A stretch of DNA of 64,000 bases from Aedes albopictus (GCF_035046485.1 NC_085138.1:88399228-88463227); one strand, 5' to 3'; shown: positions 33,701 to 44,689, counted from the stretch's first letter. Numbers and translations: made by a program. Notes: a model not told the origin generated them from the letters alone.

Positions 33701-36291
33701 ATCATACGTATACTAATGTAAACCCTTTCTGGAACATTTCAAACAAAAACTTTTTTATTAAGAGAATATCAACTATTCCTTGCATCACGATCAGTCATCT
33801 AAAATAGATTTACAAAGCTCATAGAAATAAGGCAGCTGCACAAAAAAAAGAAAGATATTTTTTCAACGTGCATATTTGTGTGTATTAAAACGAAAATTTC
33901 ACCGTAGATTTCCATTTAAATGACCACAATAACCTTCTTTTATGGTTCTATTTGCTTACACTCTGGTTTTCTGGACCGTTGCTATCGTTTTTCCCATATC
34001 GCTCGGTGATCATTTGCCTCATTGAACTAATAATCTGTATGGAACCTCAGTGACGTCCAAGATATTTCCTCTATGGAGCCACCATCAAGATCGACAAGTT
34101 TGCCGCTGATCGGTGCGTACCTTCTCCTTAACCCATCTATGCTTGGAATCGTCGCAAATCGATTGGGCCAGTTTCCAGCTACTCCGTGGTTGGAGACCTG
34201 TATTATTAGCTCAGATGGCAGAACCTTCAGGCCGCTGGAGTTGGCCAACAGAAAACGTGAGCGAATCTTGATTTGCCAACTTAGGAAGGTGGAGGCCTGG
34301 AACAAATGATGAACTCGGTTTCCACCAGGGTTTCACCGTATGGTTTTCGGGGAGCGTCCGCAACCGTTCCAATTGCGATTCTCACTGAGCGAAAAAGACA
34401 CTGAGCGCCCATGTGTAGCACGACCGGTGTGGTGCTAAATGACGACGCCATAATTTGTTTTTTCACGCTGCTTCTCTAAATTATTGTTCGCACTCTGGAA
34501 ACACGTTCGGTGGTTGTCGCTGTAGGTTTCAGCTGATGAACCTCACCATGCAATGGAACGCTGGACTGCCATGATGCACGATTCAGTTCACAGGTTGTAA
34601 ACTACTACTTCGATGGCCACAGAACAAGTAACGATTCTGCGGAATAGAATTGACTACAAAACCACACCATGAATCCTCCTTTTTCACTAATCCACCTCTC
34701 TTTAGGCCAATTAGGCACAGAATGTTGCTAAGTGTTGTGTATTGGCATCTAAACCGAAAGAGAGACGGGTTTGTGAAAAACGAGTGTTCATGGTGTGGCT
34801 TCAGAGTCAGTTAGGCTTTCTATTCCGCAAATTCGTTACTTGTTCTGTGGCTTATTTGGTTAAAGCGCCGGTCTAGCGAGTACGAAGTCATGGGTTCGGA
34901 TCCCACCAAAAGGCGATTTTTTCACAAATTTCATCTCTCAATTTGTCAATTATCAACATTATGTGCCTTCTACTTACATGTTTTAGCAGTATGTTTCAGT
35001 CATTCCAGCAAATCTGGTAAATGTCAGTAAAGGGCAATATCATTGTGTTTGGATGATTACTAAAAAAATCACTTGGAATTCAAGTGATTAGGGCTATGCT
35101 AGAATCCCGGGTAAAGATTATATGAATCCTACCTTGACCCTGTTCCAGTGATTTGATTATTACTTGAAATTTCCAAAACTGTTTTTCGAGATATGCCAAT
35201 TTTCAAAAAGTTTTGAATTTTCGTAAAAAATCAGCGCTACTGTCTTCTGTAAATGGAAGTATTATTTCATGATTAAAGGCCATTAGAGTAAGCCATCAAG
35301 CCAATTGTGATTTTCCCGACCTTACACACACTATAAAGTAATGAAAATTTCCATTTTACAAAAAGACATCACGATTACAATGCTTGCAAACGTGTCACTC
35401 GTTGGCACATGAAAACAATTCAGCTATTTACCATATTGCTACTGGAGAATTCCCCGTTCCCGGAATTCGCTTCCCACATTGCTGCAGCTCGATGAGCTGG
35501 TTTGTCGTGTCACTTTATGAAATTAATTAAGGCAAAACAATGTACCCTTGTAGAACACTTCCCCACATGGCTATCATACAGCTGCACGGGCACTGTCACG
35601 ACGACAACGTGGCAACCGTTCTCGTGTGAATGAAAATTTCATTAAAAGCATTTGCAGCGCTTTCACTGAACTAGGAGGTATCTGCTAGGTCACACGACGA
35701 CCAGAATGTGGAGCACATCATCAATTATTGATAAGTGTTGTTGGTTGGCTCTCGGATCATCCCGTCGAGTGCTGTCACTACCACGATGAGCTGAGGGACA
35801 AAAAAGAGTGAATTGAATGTTGATTGCTGGGAAGCACTAGTGACTTAAATTGTTTCACTCGAATATTTGGTCATGTTTTCTGTCATTGGTGTAGGGTCCA
35901 TGCGCGTCGCTGAACGACTAAATGACATGACACCACATGCAACCAGTCATTATATCATAAACCACAAACAAGAGCTCTTTTAGTTTTCCACATTTAATTA
36001 CCATTATCGACGTCACCGGTTACTCCGAACAAACATCATATAAAGAGAGACAACTGCGATTGAAGTCCTTTCATTGAAACTATTACACATACCCCTCACC
36101 ACCCTTATTCATCACAAATGCATTGCCACACTTGATTACAGCTCTCTCGACGCCACCGTTGTTTGGTCAACCGGCCCAGTGCGACTCTCCCCTGGGTCTG
36201 GTGGGACCGCCCAGGGGCTTCTATCCACCGTCGACATCCTCGTCGGGCAGTTCCAGCGCGTTCTGTGCTCCGATTCCCCACGACAGTCCAG
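27758..36291 (+). CDS. Lys/Glu-rich nuclear (chromatin-type) protein, four supported exons, partial
   Basis: Exons: 27758-27872, 27946-28653, 28746-28977 and 36142-36291, separated by introns of 73, 92 and 7164 bp. All have AG acceptors and GT donors, and the phases agree at every junction: exon 1 enters in phase 1 and leaves in phase 0, exon 2 is phase 0, and exon 3 leaves in phase 1 and exon 4 continues it. Exon 1 ends EGDVLPDSDETYAQ. Exon 2 is Lys-rich with nuclear-localisation-like KKRKVKRK, the motif KKRMASLNATAMLAATYEVQ and KEKEKEKEKDKPKEKD. Exon 3 has NVVIAQDTEVTITGVYVN. Exon 4 is Pro/Ser-rich with GPPRGFYPPSTSSSGSSS. The RMASLNA-type motif and the layout recall winged-eye/BAHCC1-like chromatin proteins, but the BAH domain is not seen, so this name is tentative. 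The start codon and the 3' end are not identified. Confidence 0.7.
29234..29643. mobile_element. MITE of about 410 bp with AAGGTGGCCCA/TGAGCCACCTTA ends
   Basis: Left end AAGGTGGCCCAGACTTATAT with inverse right end (reverse complement AAGGTGGCTCACACATATAT), followed on both sides by GAGAAAC/GAAAAAC-like words. The inside has two GCGCC(A/C)CC(T) patches. It lies in the 7.2-kb intron. No target duplication was established. Confidence 0.65.
29644..30569. other. intronic DNA, nothing recognised (29644-30569)
   Basis: AT-rich intron sequence with no frame, repeat or splice-supported exon that I can defend. Confidence 0.5.
30570..31557. mobile_element. long-TIR element of about 990 bp, CCCAGGTAACC ends, with a related copy nested in it
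   Basis: The left arm from 30570 (CCCAGGTAACCGATAAGCAT) and the right arm ending 31557 (reverse complement CTCAGGTAACCAATAAGCAT) match over roughly 320 bp each, through GGCAGCAAGCAGATTAAATG-like and TTGAGGCACTCAATTC-like blocks. The arms stop matching around 30890 and 31247. The unpaired middle begins near 30908 with TGCCCAGGTAACCAATAAGC, which is the same terminal motif. A second family member therefore seems to have inserted into the loop. Confidence 0.8.
31930..33150. repeat. degenerate tandem repeat of about 140 bp (CTGTATCTCGAGAATCCGAC ... CGCTAGGTGGCGCTAGTG)
   Basis: A 5' lead-in has two copies of CGCCCAGTGATCTATTTATA. Then about eight units each carry CTTCGGCAAGGTTGATCAGG, CTATCCGATAGTGAACTAGT, TTAGGTGGCGCTAGTGAG and CTGTATCTCGAGAATC. 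The GGTGGCG word recurs at about 32303, 32446, 32590, 32735 (as GGTAGCG), 32874 and 33110, a spacing of 140-145 bp; a shorter unit lies near 32965. Intronic and non-coding. Confidence 0.85.
33151..34615. other. intronic DNA; minus-strand coding-like relic at 34027-34450
   Basis: Most is AT-rich and featureless. On the minus strand, 34450-34281 (PVVLHMGAQCLFRSVRIAIG) and 34305-34027 (IQVSNHGVAGNWPNRFATIP) are two abutting open frames of normal amino-acid composition, one base apart in phase. They may be a decayed retroelement or gene fragment. I do not recognise the family. Confidence 0.35.
34616..34851. mobile_element. MITE of 236 bp with GCCACAGAACAAGTAACG ends, next to a tRNA-like segment
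   Basis: Left end GCCACAGAACAAGTAACGAT and inverse right end ATTCGTTACTTGTTCTGTGG plus C. Pairing extends inward through CGGAATAGA and ACCACACCATGAA blocks. Immediately downstream (about 34852-34915) is a tRNA-like stretch with TTGGTTAAAGCGCCGGTCTA and GGGTTCGGATCCC. Confidence 0.75.
34926..36141. other. intronic DNA, nothing recognised (34926-36141)
   Basis: No open frame with a motif, no clear inverted repeat. The last bases before 36142 (TTGATTACAG) form the acceptor of the fourth supported exon. Confidence 0.5.
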
Positions 36292-36584
36292 GTAAGTCCC
36301 AATGCTAGAGCAGAAGATTTGAGTATATCACATCAATATGAGGGAAAATGGGAATTCACAGGGTGGAATGATGACACTAGGAGAAAAATGTGCTTCAGCA
36401 TCCGATAGAAATTCCATCTAGCGAGTTCCATCACGTGATTTTCAACTGACCGTGGAGGTTTTTTTTTTGGAGAATGTGTTGAGCTTCGTGGTTCATTTAT
36501 TTTGTGGGTTAGGGCGTGCCTTAATATGGTGCAATTCTAGATACATTGAAGTTATTTTTGGCGGAATTCACAATTTATTTTTAG

Positions 36585-38453
36585 CAGACTAGAAGACTAG
36601 AAGACTAGAAGACTAGAAGACTAGAAGACTAGAAGACTAGAAGACTAGAAGACTAGAAGACTAGAAGACTAGAAGACTAGAAGACTAGAAGACTAGAAGA
36701 CTAGAAGACTAGAAGACTAGAAGACTAGAAGACTAGAAGACTAGAAGACTAGAAGACTAGAAGACTAGAAGACTAGAAGACTAGAAGACTAGAAGACTAG
36801 AAGACTAGAAGACTAGAAGACTAGAAGACTAGAAGACTAGAAGACTAGAAGACTAGAAGACTAGAAGACTAGATGACTAGAAGACTAGAAGACTAGAAGA
36901 CTAGAAGACTAGAAGACTAGAAGACTAGAAGACTAGAAGACTAGAAGACTAGAAGACTAGAAGACTAGAAGACTAGAAGACTAGAAGACTAGAAGACTAG
37001 AAGACTAGAAGACTAGAAGACTAGAAGACTAGAAGACTAGAAGACTAGAAGACTAGAAGACTAGAAGACTAGAAGACTAGAAGACTAGAAGACTAGAAGA
37101 CTAGAAGACTAGAAGTCTGGAAGACTAGAAGACTAACAGACTAGAAGACTAACAGACTAGAAGACTAAAAGACTAGAAGACTAGAAGACTAGAAGACTAG
37201 AAGACTAGAAGACTAGAAGACTAGAAGACTAGAAGACTAGAAGACTAGAAGACTAGAAGACTAGAAGACTAGAAGACTAGAAGACTAGAAGACTAGAAGA
37301 CTAGAAGACTAGAAGACTAGAAGACTAGAAGACTAGAAGACTAGAAGACTAGAAGACTAGAAGACTAGAAGACTAGAAGACTAGAAGACTAGAAGACTAG
37401 AAGACTAGAAGACTAGAAGACTAGAAGACTAGAAGACTAGATGACTAGAAGACTAGAAGACTAGAAGACTAGAAGACTAGAAGACTAGAAGACTAGAAGA
37501 CTAGAAGACTAGATGACTAGAAGACTAGAAGACTAGAAGACTAGAAGACTAGAAGACTAGAAGACTAGAAGACTAGAAGACTAGAAGACTAGAAGACTAG
37601 AAGACTAGAAGACTAGAAGTCTGGAAGACTAGAAGACTAACAGACTAGAAGACTAACAGACTAGAAGACTAAAAGACTAGAAGACTAGAAGACTAGAAGA
37701 CTAGAAGACTAGAAGACTAGAAGACTAGAAGACTAGAAGACTAGAAGACTAGAAGACTAGAAGACTAGAAGACTAGAAGACTAGAAGACTAGAAGACTAG
37801 AAGACTAGAAGACTAGAAGACTAGAAGACTAGAAGACTAGAAGACTAGAAGACTAGAAGTCTGGAAGACTAGAAGACTAACAGACTAGAAGACTAACAGA
37901 CTAGAAGACTAAAAGACTAGAAGACTAGAAGACTAGAAGACTAGAAGACTAGAAGACTAGAAGACTAGAAGACTAGAAGACTAGAAGACTAGAAGACTAG
38001 AAGACTAGAAGACTAGAAGACTAGAAGACTAGAAGACTAGAAGACTAGAAGACTAGAAGACTAGAAGACTAGAAGACTAGAAGACTAGAAGACTAGAAGA
38101 CTAGAAGACTAGAAGACTAGAAGACTAGAAGACTAGAAGACTAGATGACTAGAAGACTAGAAGACTAGAAGACTAGAAGACTAGAAGACTAGAAGACTAG
38201 AAGACTAGAAGACTAGAAGACTAGAAGACTAGAAGACTAGAAGACTAGAAGACTAGAAGACTAGAAGACTAGAAGACTAGAAGACTAGAAGACTAGAAGA
38301 CTAGAAGACTAGAAGACTAGAAGACTAGAAGACTAGAAGTCTGGAAGACTAGAAGACTAACAGACTAGAAGACTAACAGACTAGAAGACTAAAAGACTAG
38401 AAGAATAGAAGACTAGAAGACTAGAAGACTAGAAGACTAGAAGACTAGAAGTC
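36585..38453. repeat. 8-bp satellite (GACTAGAA)n, about 1.87 kb with higher-order structure
   Basis: About 230 tandem copies of GACTAGAA. Rare variants are clustered: a block GTCTGGAAGACTAGAAGACT followed by two AACAGACTAGAAGACT steps and one AAAAGACT step appears four times, starting at 37115, 37619, 37859 and 38339. Single GATGACTA variants occur at about 36873, 37441, 37513 and 38145. The spacings between the blocks (504, 240 and 480) are all multiples of 8. The array lies downstream of exon 36142-36291 and contains stop codons in all frames. Confidence 0.97.
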
Positions 38454-38489
38454 TATAAGATGAAGGGTTAGATAAATTAAAAAGTAGGA

Positions 38490-38990
38490 TTCAGTCAGAA
38501 TCTGAACAGGATTTAATCAAAATCCTGAGCAGGAATAATTCAAATTTCGGAGCAGGATCCATTCAGCATCCTGAGCAGGATGCACGCTGATTCCTGAGCG
38601 GGATTCACTCTAATTCCTATGCAAGATTCATTCAGAATCCTGAACAGGATTCGTTCAGAATCCTGAACAAGATTCTTTCGGAATCCTGAACAGGATTCGT
38701 TCAGAATCCTGAACAGGATTCGTTCAGAATCCTGAACAGGATTCGTTCAGAATCCTGAACAGGATTCGTTCAGAATCCTGACCAGGATTCGTTCAGAATC
38801 CTGACCAGGATTCGTTCAGAATCCTGACCAGGATTCGTTCAGAATCCTGACCAGGATTCGTTCAGAATCCTGACCAGGATTCGTTCAGAATCCTGACCAG
38901 GATTCGTTCAGAATCCTGACCAGGATTCGTTCAGAATCCTGAATAAGATTGGTTCAAAATCCTGAACAGGATTCACTCTGAATCAAGTGA
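38490..38990. repeat. 23-bp minisatellite (CAGGATTCGTTCAGAATCCT + GAC)
   Basis: Between about 38640 and 38940 roughly 13 regular units of 23 bp occur. Each contains the inverted words GAATCCTG and CAGGATTC, so a single unit can form a hairpin. Units come in two sub-types, GAAC then GACC, arranged in blocks. The edges (38490-38640 and 38940-38990) are decayed copies. Related GAATCC/GGATTC words return at 44690-44965. Confidence 0.9.
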
Positions 38991-39398
38991 CTCACGGCTT
39001 ATTCTTGAAACATGTTTCTAAAAACGTTTAGCTTTGATCGTCAATTTATTTGATGTACCAACAACTATGTACATCAAGTATTCCTAAGCTGCGAGGACAT
39101 CCCAAAGAGGAATACTTGAATAATGTCCAAAAGAAGTTTAATCTTTAACAACATCCATTCCTTCCCGTCGTCCCGCAGTCGGGTGCAGAATCTCGCCTGC
39201 ACTCGGAGAAAAGTGCCAATTGAATAATTGATGCCAATCTGTGTGTCACACTTTGCTCCCTTTAGCTATAAATTTTCCCCTCTTTCGGAAAACTTTCCCA
39301 TGTAATTTGAAAACTATCTTTCGCAAAAGTTTCACCTTGGAGCTTTTCGCTGTAAGCAAGTTTCACCTCTTTCGTCTAGCGCTAGTGCCTGGTTGCAG

Positions 39399-40868
39399 TA
39401 AAGTATTCGGTACTCGCTTATTTGGTGCATCACAACAACAACAGTGCACAGCACCAAAAAGCAATACCGTCAAACGGGGTTACTTGCAACAGCGGTGTAA
39501 CTTGCAACACTACGACATACATTAAATGTGAACTATTTTTTTCATAATATTGAAAGCTAGTATGCTTCACCATTTCGGATATCAAAATTATGTGTACCAA
39601 AGATCATTTTAGTGAAAAAATCAGTTTGGTTTCTTTGTTTATTGTTCAGCTACACTGTTAAAACGGTTTGCCCATTTTATGCCATAAAAACAAGTTTTAA
39701 AATCGTGCTTTACCTCTTTCCTATGGTAAGTGCGATAAGTATGATGACCTTGCTTGCAGTTAGGGTACCTAATAGTAAGCTTAGCTGAACGATTAAAGTT
39801 TGATAAACTTATCGACTAAGTAGTGTAAAAAATCATAATCATATTCGACAACCACTATGGGGTAACTTGCAACAGTCGAAATCAATAAAACATTCTATAA
39901 TTTGTTTTCTTTTTAGGATATTTTGGATAAAAATAATCGAAATGAATCATTTATTGATTACGTAACGTGTTCATCTTCAAATATCCACTCAATTTTACCA
40001 TTTTTTTTACACGTGTCTTTCAAACATTGTTAAAGACTTCCATATTTTGAAACTTCATTCATGTTTCACCTTAATGAAAGTTCAATTCAGTTTATGAACC
40101 TTCTAAAACAATCCCCAAAATCTAATCTGAACCTAGATTGACAGAACTATTTCAATAGAATGCCCAAATTGACGGCTTTTATAGTTTGTAAATAGTTGAA
40201 TGGGTGTTTAAAACATGTAATTTGAGCTGAAGTAGCCAAACACCACTTCATACTGAAAATGATGACTCACTTTACCTTTCCAACAAATTACATTGAGCAT
40301 TGTTGACATTTTGTAACTAGTACTGAGTCATGAGATTCATAAATATTTTATATTTGAGGGACGTAAGACCTGCTATGAAACGATATACTCTCGCTTATAA
40401 TAACTACCAACCCTTAAAGGAAAAAAATGATTTAATTGGTTAGTTTACATCTTTTCAAAGCATTTTTCATGCATTACTTCAAAAACTTATAGTATGATCA
40501 AGAACTAAAATATTAGTGCAGTTTAATGGTAGCTAACTTAGCTTCATGTCATATGTTGCAAGTTACCCCACAGATGGGGTAACTTGCAACAAGCATGTAT
40601 TTCACACCTCCTGTTTAGGTGGCAACGTATTTTAATAAATTAAGTTCTGCATAGCATTCTACTCGTGGTAATTAGTGTACACGATGCTTTACCGTATGTT
40701 TGAAATGTTTAGATTTTCCATGATGTTACTTCAAAGTCGAAAAGTGTTGCAAGTTACCCCATTTGACGGTACCCTGTTCCGAAAGTTGGCGAAGAACCAC
40801 ACCGCCATATAACACCCCATCGTCACCATTACTCTGCAGTTCTCAGGCTTCATTCCAAAGCTGGTGGG
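39399..40868 (+). other. possible fifth exon of the nuclear-protein gene, split by a transposon
   Basis: An acceptor-like site (TTTCACCTCTTTCGTCTAGC ... GGTTGCAG) ends at 39398. Entered in the phase left by exon 36142-36291, the frame reads SVLAYLVHHNNNSAQHQKA. If the element at 39467-40769 is removed with one TA, it continues through RRTTPPYNTPSSPL to a GTGGGT donor-like site at about 40869. Two of the three frames stay open for a while, so this is suggestive only. If real, the insertion would interrupt coding sequence. Confidence 0.25.
39467..40769. mobile_element. 1.30-kb non-autonomous element, TA target, repeated GGGGTAACTTGCAACA motif
   Basis: Ends CCGTCAAACGGGGTTACTTG (left) and the inverse of CCGTCAAATGGGGTAACTTG (right), each flanked by TA (39465-39466 and 40770-40771). 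The motif GGGGTAACTTGCAACA recurs within the element at about 39860 and 40575, and inverted at about 40555. There is no transposase frame. The architecture (size, TA flanks, internal copies of the terminal word) parallels the element at 17168-18501, although the motif sequence differs. Confidence 0.85.
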
Positions 40869-40869
40869 T

Positions 40870-41505
40870 ATGTGTGACGCGTTGCGGAATGAACGTGCGA
40901 GGTGTGAGCTTGGAAATCCTTGACAGCTCAGAAAATTTTACTTTCCTTATCCTTCGCTTTCCATTTCGATGAGGAGGATGTTTGAGCTGCTTGCTAGGGA
41001 GCATCCACTACCAAACGTACAAATGTATGTTTTCTAGAAAACAAAAAAAAAAGAAAAGAAATGAAACCAAAGAAGTTTTATTTCTCTGTTTGTGCCCACG
41101 CCTTCTCATGCCGCGTCAACGGGGCCCCGTCATCACGCAGTCACCACAGTCGTCATCGTTGCTCAAGAGAAATCCCAAGCTCGACTACAGTGCCCCAACT
41201 GCGGTGAAGACGGGCTTGAAAAATGGGAAAGCCCGAAAGATTAAATGAAAAACTGACTACACCTCACAAGAGGCGAGAATTACGTCATAGAAGTTCTACG
41301 AAATGGGATTTAGGGTTTCTGTGATATGTATAGTTCAATGGTTGACCGAACGCTATTTTAGTAGTTATTTTAGGTAGGAATCAGAGCTTAGCTAACCAGG
41401 AATTGTTTAAGAATTTAGACTTCAATTTTTTTACACATATTTGACTGATCCTAGCACACCTTCTGTAAAGTAGTTTTTTTTTTAATTTTGTCTAGTTCAT
41501 TTATT
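40870..41505 (+). other. non-coding or possible terminal exon at about 41096-41248
   Basis: An A-rich patch at 41040-41070 is followed by a frame of normal composition ending at a TGA at 41246-41248: LLKRNPKLDYSAPTAVKTG, then KNGKARKIK. It could be a 3' exon of the gene at 27758-36291, but neither the acceptor nor the phase can be fixed. From 41249 to 41505 I see nothing. Confidence 0.25.
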
Positions 41506-43262
41506 TGGGGCTCAATTGCGTATAACGCTTTGCGGAACCGAAGATCTTTTATTGTTCTTAATAGAATACATTATACAGAGTAATAACTTTTTGATGATAT
41601 CTGTTAGTAATGGGTGGAAGCCAGGGTACTCATGGCAGCTCGAGGCATCTAGAAGTTCACATTTTGAGGGTTGGACAGGGCAAGGATTGGGCCAAAGGTT
41701 TCACTGCTGCTCATCCGGGGGTGAATCGCATCTTGCTAGCGTATTCGGTGCCTTGTGGTGTTGGTACCAACTTGTTGTGGGACTTGGTATTCCGGATGGC
41801 CAGAAGCAGCTTGGTAACACAAAGAGGACAAAACAGAGAAAAAAATGGAGAAGAAAACACAAGCGAATTAAACTTTTATACCAGCAGAGCGCAGAAAGTC
41901 GAAAATACATCCCATATATGTGACAACGCGGGTCCCCAACACATCTCTCACAAGAACAAAGGGTTGTCTACCTCGGGCCTCAAGGTTATCCAAAAGTAGT
42001 GCTCTGGAGGCGTCATTATCCGGGCATTGCCAAACTACGTGGTCGATGTCATCATAACCGGAACCGCACTTAGAACAAACATTGCTCAACGCGAGGTTTA
42101 TCCTGTGTAAATGCGCGTCTAGCGAGTAATGGTTGGACATAAGTCTTGACATCACGCGAATGAAATTTCGACTTACATCCAAACCATACCACCACGCTCG
42201 CAAGGAAACATTAGGAATAATGGAATGTAACCACCGTCCCAGCTGGTCATCTCGCCAATCATTTTGCCAACTTTGAAGAAAACTCTGACGAACAAAATGG
42301 AAAAATTCATCATGTGAAATTCTTCTATCATAGATCTCACCTTCCTGTGCACCCACCTTTGCGAGAGAGTCCGCGTTCAGACTGAGCATTTCTTCGAAGT
42401 TTTCAATAACACTCCACACTTGTTAAGTAACCTTAGCGAGAGCTCCCAGAAGCGGTTCCGGAGAGGTTTCATCCCTGCCAGGACCTCTATGCGTTGAGTG
42501 CATACAGCCGAGAGCAATACGCAAACAACGATATTGAATTCGTTCCAACTTTATTAGGTGGCAGTTTGCTGCTGAGTGGAAGCAGAAAGAGCCATACTCA
42601 ATAACAGGGAGAATAGTCGTTTTGAAATGTTTTATGAGGTCTACCGGGTGAGCACTCCACCGTGTTCCGGTAATTGTGCGTTGGAAATTGATCCTTTGTT
42701 GACATTTTTGCACCAAATACTTAGTTTGGATACCCCAAGTGCCTTTTGAATCAAACCAGACCCCAAGGTATTTCGAAGTTAAAGACTGGTCGATTTCTGT
42801 TCCCAAAAGCTTAAGTTTCAATTGGGCTAGATTCCGCTTTCTAGAAAAAACAACCAATTGAGTTTTTTTCCGGAGCAAACTCTATCCCCAAACCTCTTGC
42901 CCAACCGGACAGATTATTTAGGGAACTTTGCAATGGTCTTTGCAACATTTCTGCGTGTGGGCCGTTTAATGAAACCACGGCATCATCTGCAAGTTGTCTC
43001 AGCGTGCATTGGCCTTCCAAACAACTGTCAATGTCTTTCACATAGAAATAATAAAGCAAGGAACTAAAACATGAGCCTTGGGGTAGGCCCATGTAGCTAA
43101 TTCTGGAAGTTGTCAGTAATCCGAGGTTGAAGCTCATATGTATATCTGACAACAAATTATACAAGAGATTATTTAAGATTCCTAGTAGTCCACTATTGTG
43201 CAGTTTTTCTGACAATATGCCTATGGAAACTAAATCAAAGGCACCCTTAAAATCCAAGAAAA
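41506..43262 (-). pseudogene. I-superfamily non-LTR retrotransposon, 5'-truncated (copy B)
   Basis: Minus strand from about 43262: FKGAFDLVSIGILSEKL (RT), SYMGLPQGSCFSSLLY, catalytic-region RQLADDAVVSL, a one-base shift near 42858, then YLGVWFDSKGTWG. A stop comes after LLGALAKVT at 42423, and the frame resumes with SLNADSLAKVGAQEGEIYDR (RNase H end) and CSKCGSGYDDIDHVVWQCPD. The 3' UTR ends at about 41506 with the same terminus as copy A at 14325. The upper part of RNase H seems to be deleted between the two blocks near 42420. Confidence 0.82.
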
Positions 43263-44689
43263 CTGAAGCCAGTTGCTCCTTTTCCGCAAAGGTAGGTTAA
43301 ACAACTCGGTAAAAAATAAAAACAACGATCAACATGTTATAAACAAGGACCCGAATAAAATGGTATTATACGTTTATGATTCTATTTATCGTTTTCCAAT
43401 TATTCACGATATAATAGAATGAATGATAAATCAATGATACTGTGGATCATATTGGTGATAACATGTATCATATTCGGAGTTTGAATGATAGACCGAATGG
43501 GTTGTTAAGTATCGTAACCATTCAAAAATGGCAATTTTCACGAACAAAAAAATTGTCAAATCATTCACATTATAATCACTTTATCGTTTACTTTATGATA
43601 CACTGAATAATATAAACAAGCTTGAAATATTTCGTTGTTCTGCATTATCGACTTGAAAAAAATACACACCCCTGCGGAACTAGCTGTCAAGTGCGTGACG
43701 TAACCCATTCTGTTTATATTTTTTTAACTATCCGAGACTCGAACTGTGGTGATGGGTATTTGGCTGATTCCTGTTTCCTCGTGCGGTCTTTATTCATGAG
43801 ACCATATCGACTTAGTGCTCGCGGGTAGTTAGAAAACAATGCTCCTAACCCGACGTCTCCACTAGACAGAAATGTCTTGCCATTTTGCTGGACAGATGTG
43901 TCATGACAGAAATGTTCTCTCGCTGTTTGCATGGAAAGCAGCGGTGTTGATCATTTCTGTTACGTTTTCTCTTTCTGGCAGCAAAATGGCAAGACATTTC
44001 TGTCTAGTGGAGACGTGGGGTAAAGGAGGTGGCAGAGCTGACAGAGGATCAATCATTTAAGGCCGATGCAAGGTGTGCAAGGTAAGTTAGCGCTCTCCAT
44101 ATGCAATGCATACCCGGCAGCTTACTCGGAAATACTCTTTGCGACCACAGCAACAACTGATGCGTTTGTTATTTGATCCCCAATGTGCACGAGCAGCAGT
44201 GAGGACGGCAGTTTATGGCGAGGTTTACGGTGCATCATTACCACTGTACTGTGGATTTGGGTGCGGTGAAATCGTGATGCATTTTCGTTGCAGTGTTCAT
44301 CACATTTATTGCAATGACCTGCGTGTTTCGCGCCTGGAGGTTCAATTGATTGGCCTGATTAACAACCGCAAGAAGAAATGACTCAATATTGTGGGGTTTC
44401 TAATCTGTAGGAAACCGAAAAAGACATGCCACACCTCAAAGAAATCAAGTCACGGCCGCAAAATTTACGAAAACGTATGATTCAGAACTGTTCATGTATC
44501 ATTCAATGAATCATTATTATAATTGTTATGATTCTTGAAAAATATTAAATAATACATTTTTTCATTCTCAATCATCCCATCATAAAACAATTATTTGTGG
44601 TATAGTTATTATTCCACGTACCAACTTCTTATGATATGCATGATACTGTGAATTGTATTTTTCTATGCGGGGAAACAATAGCATTCCTG
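43263..44689. other. AT-rich non-coding DNA with tRNA-like relic and nested MITE
   Basis: Both ends (about 43350-43620 and 44480-44660) are rich in ATGATA/TATCAT words that are partly inverted relative to one another, which may indicate an old long-TIR element. At about 43740-43815 the minus strand ends in CAGTTCGAGTCTCGG, a B-box-like word. No gene is recognised. Confidence 0.4.
43848..44021. mobile_element. MITE of about 170 bp with perfect 38-bp TIRs
   Basis: Left ACGTCTCCACTAGACAGAAA continuing through TGTCTTGCCATTTTGCTG; the right side is its exact inverse ending AGTGGAGACGT at 44016. The short centre holds a second, weaker inverted pair around CAGAAATG. The pairing extends a few bases outward (ACCC/GGGGT). 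Confidence 0.88.

Noticed and set aside
34852..34915. Functional tRNA candidate (TTGGTTAAAGCGCC ... GGGTTCGGATCCC)
   Set aside because: It has A- and B-box-like words, but I could not pair acceptor and anticodon stems convincingly, and it abuts a MITE. It is described with that MITE as a tRNA-like segment.
36585..38453. CRISPR-like array at the 8-bp satellite
   Set aside because: No spacers: the units are directly contiguous. The genome is eukaryotic.
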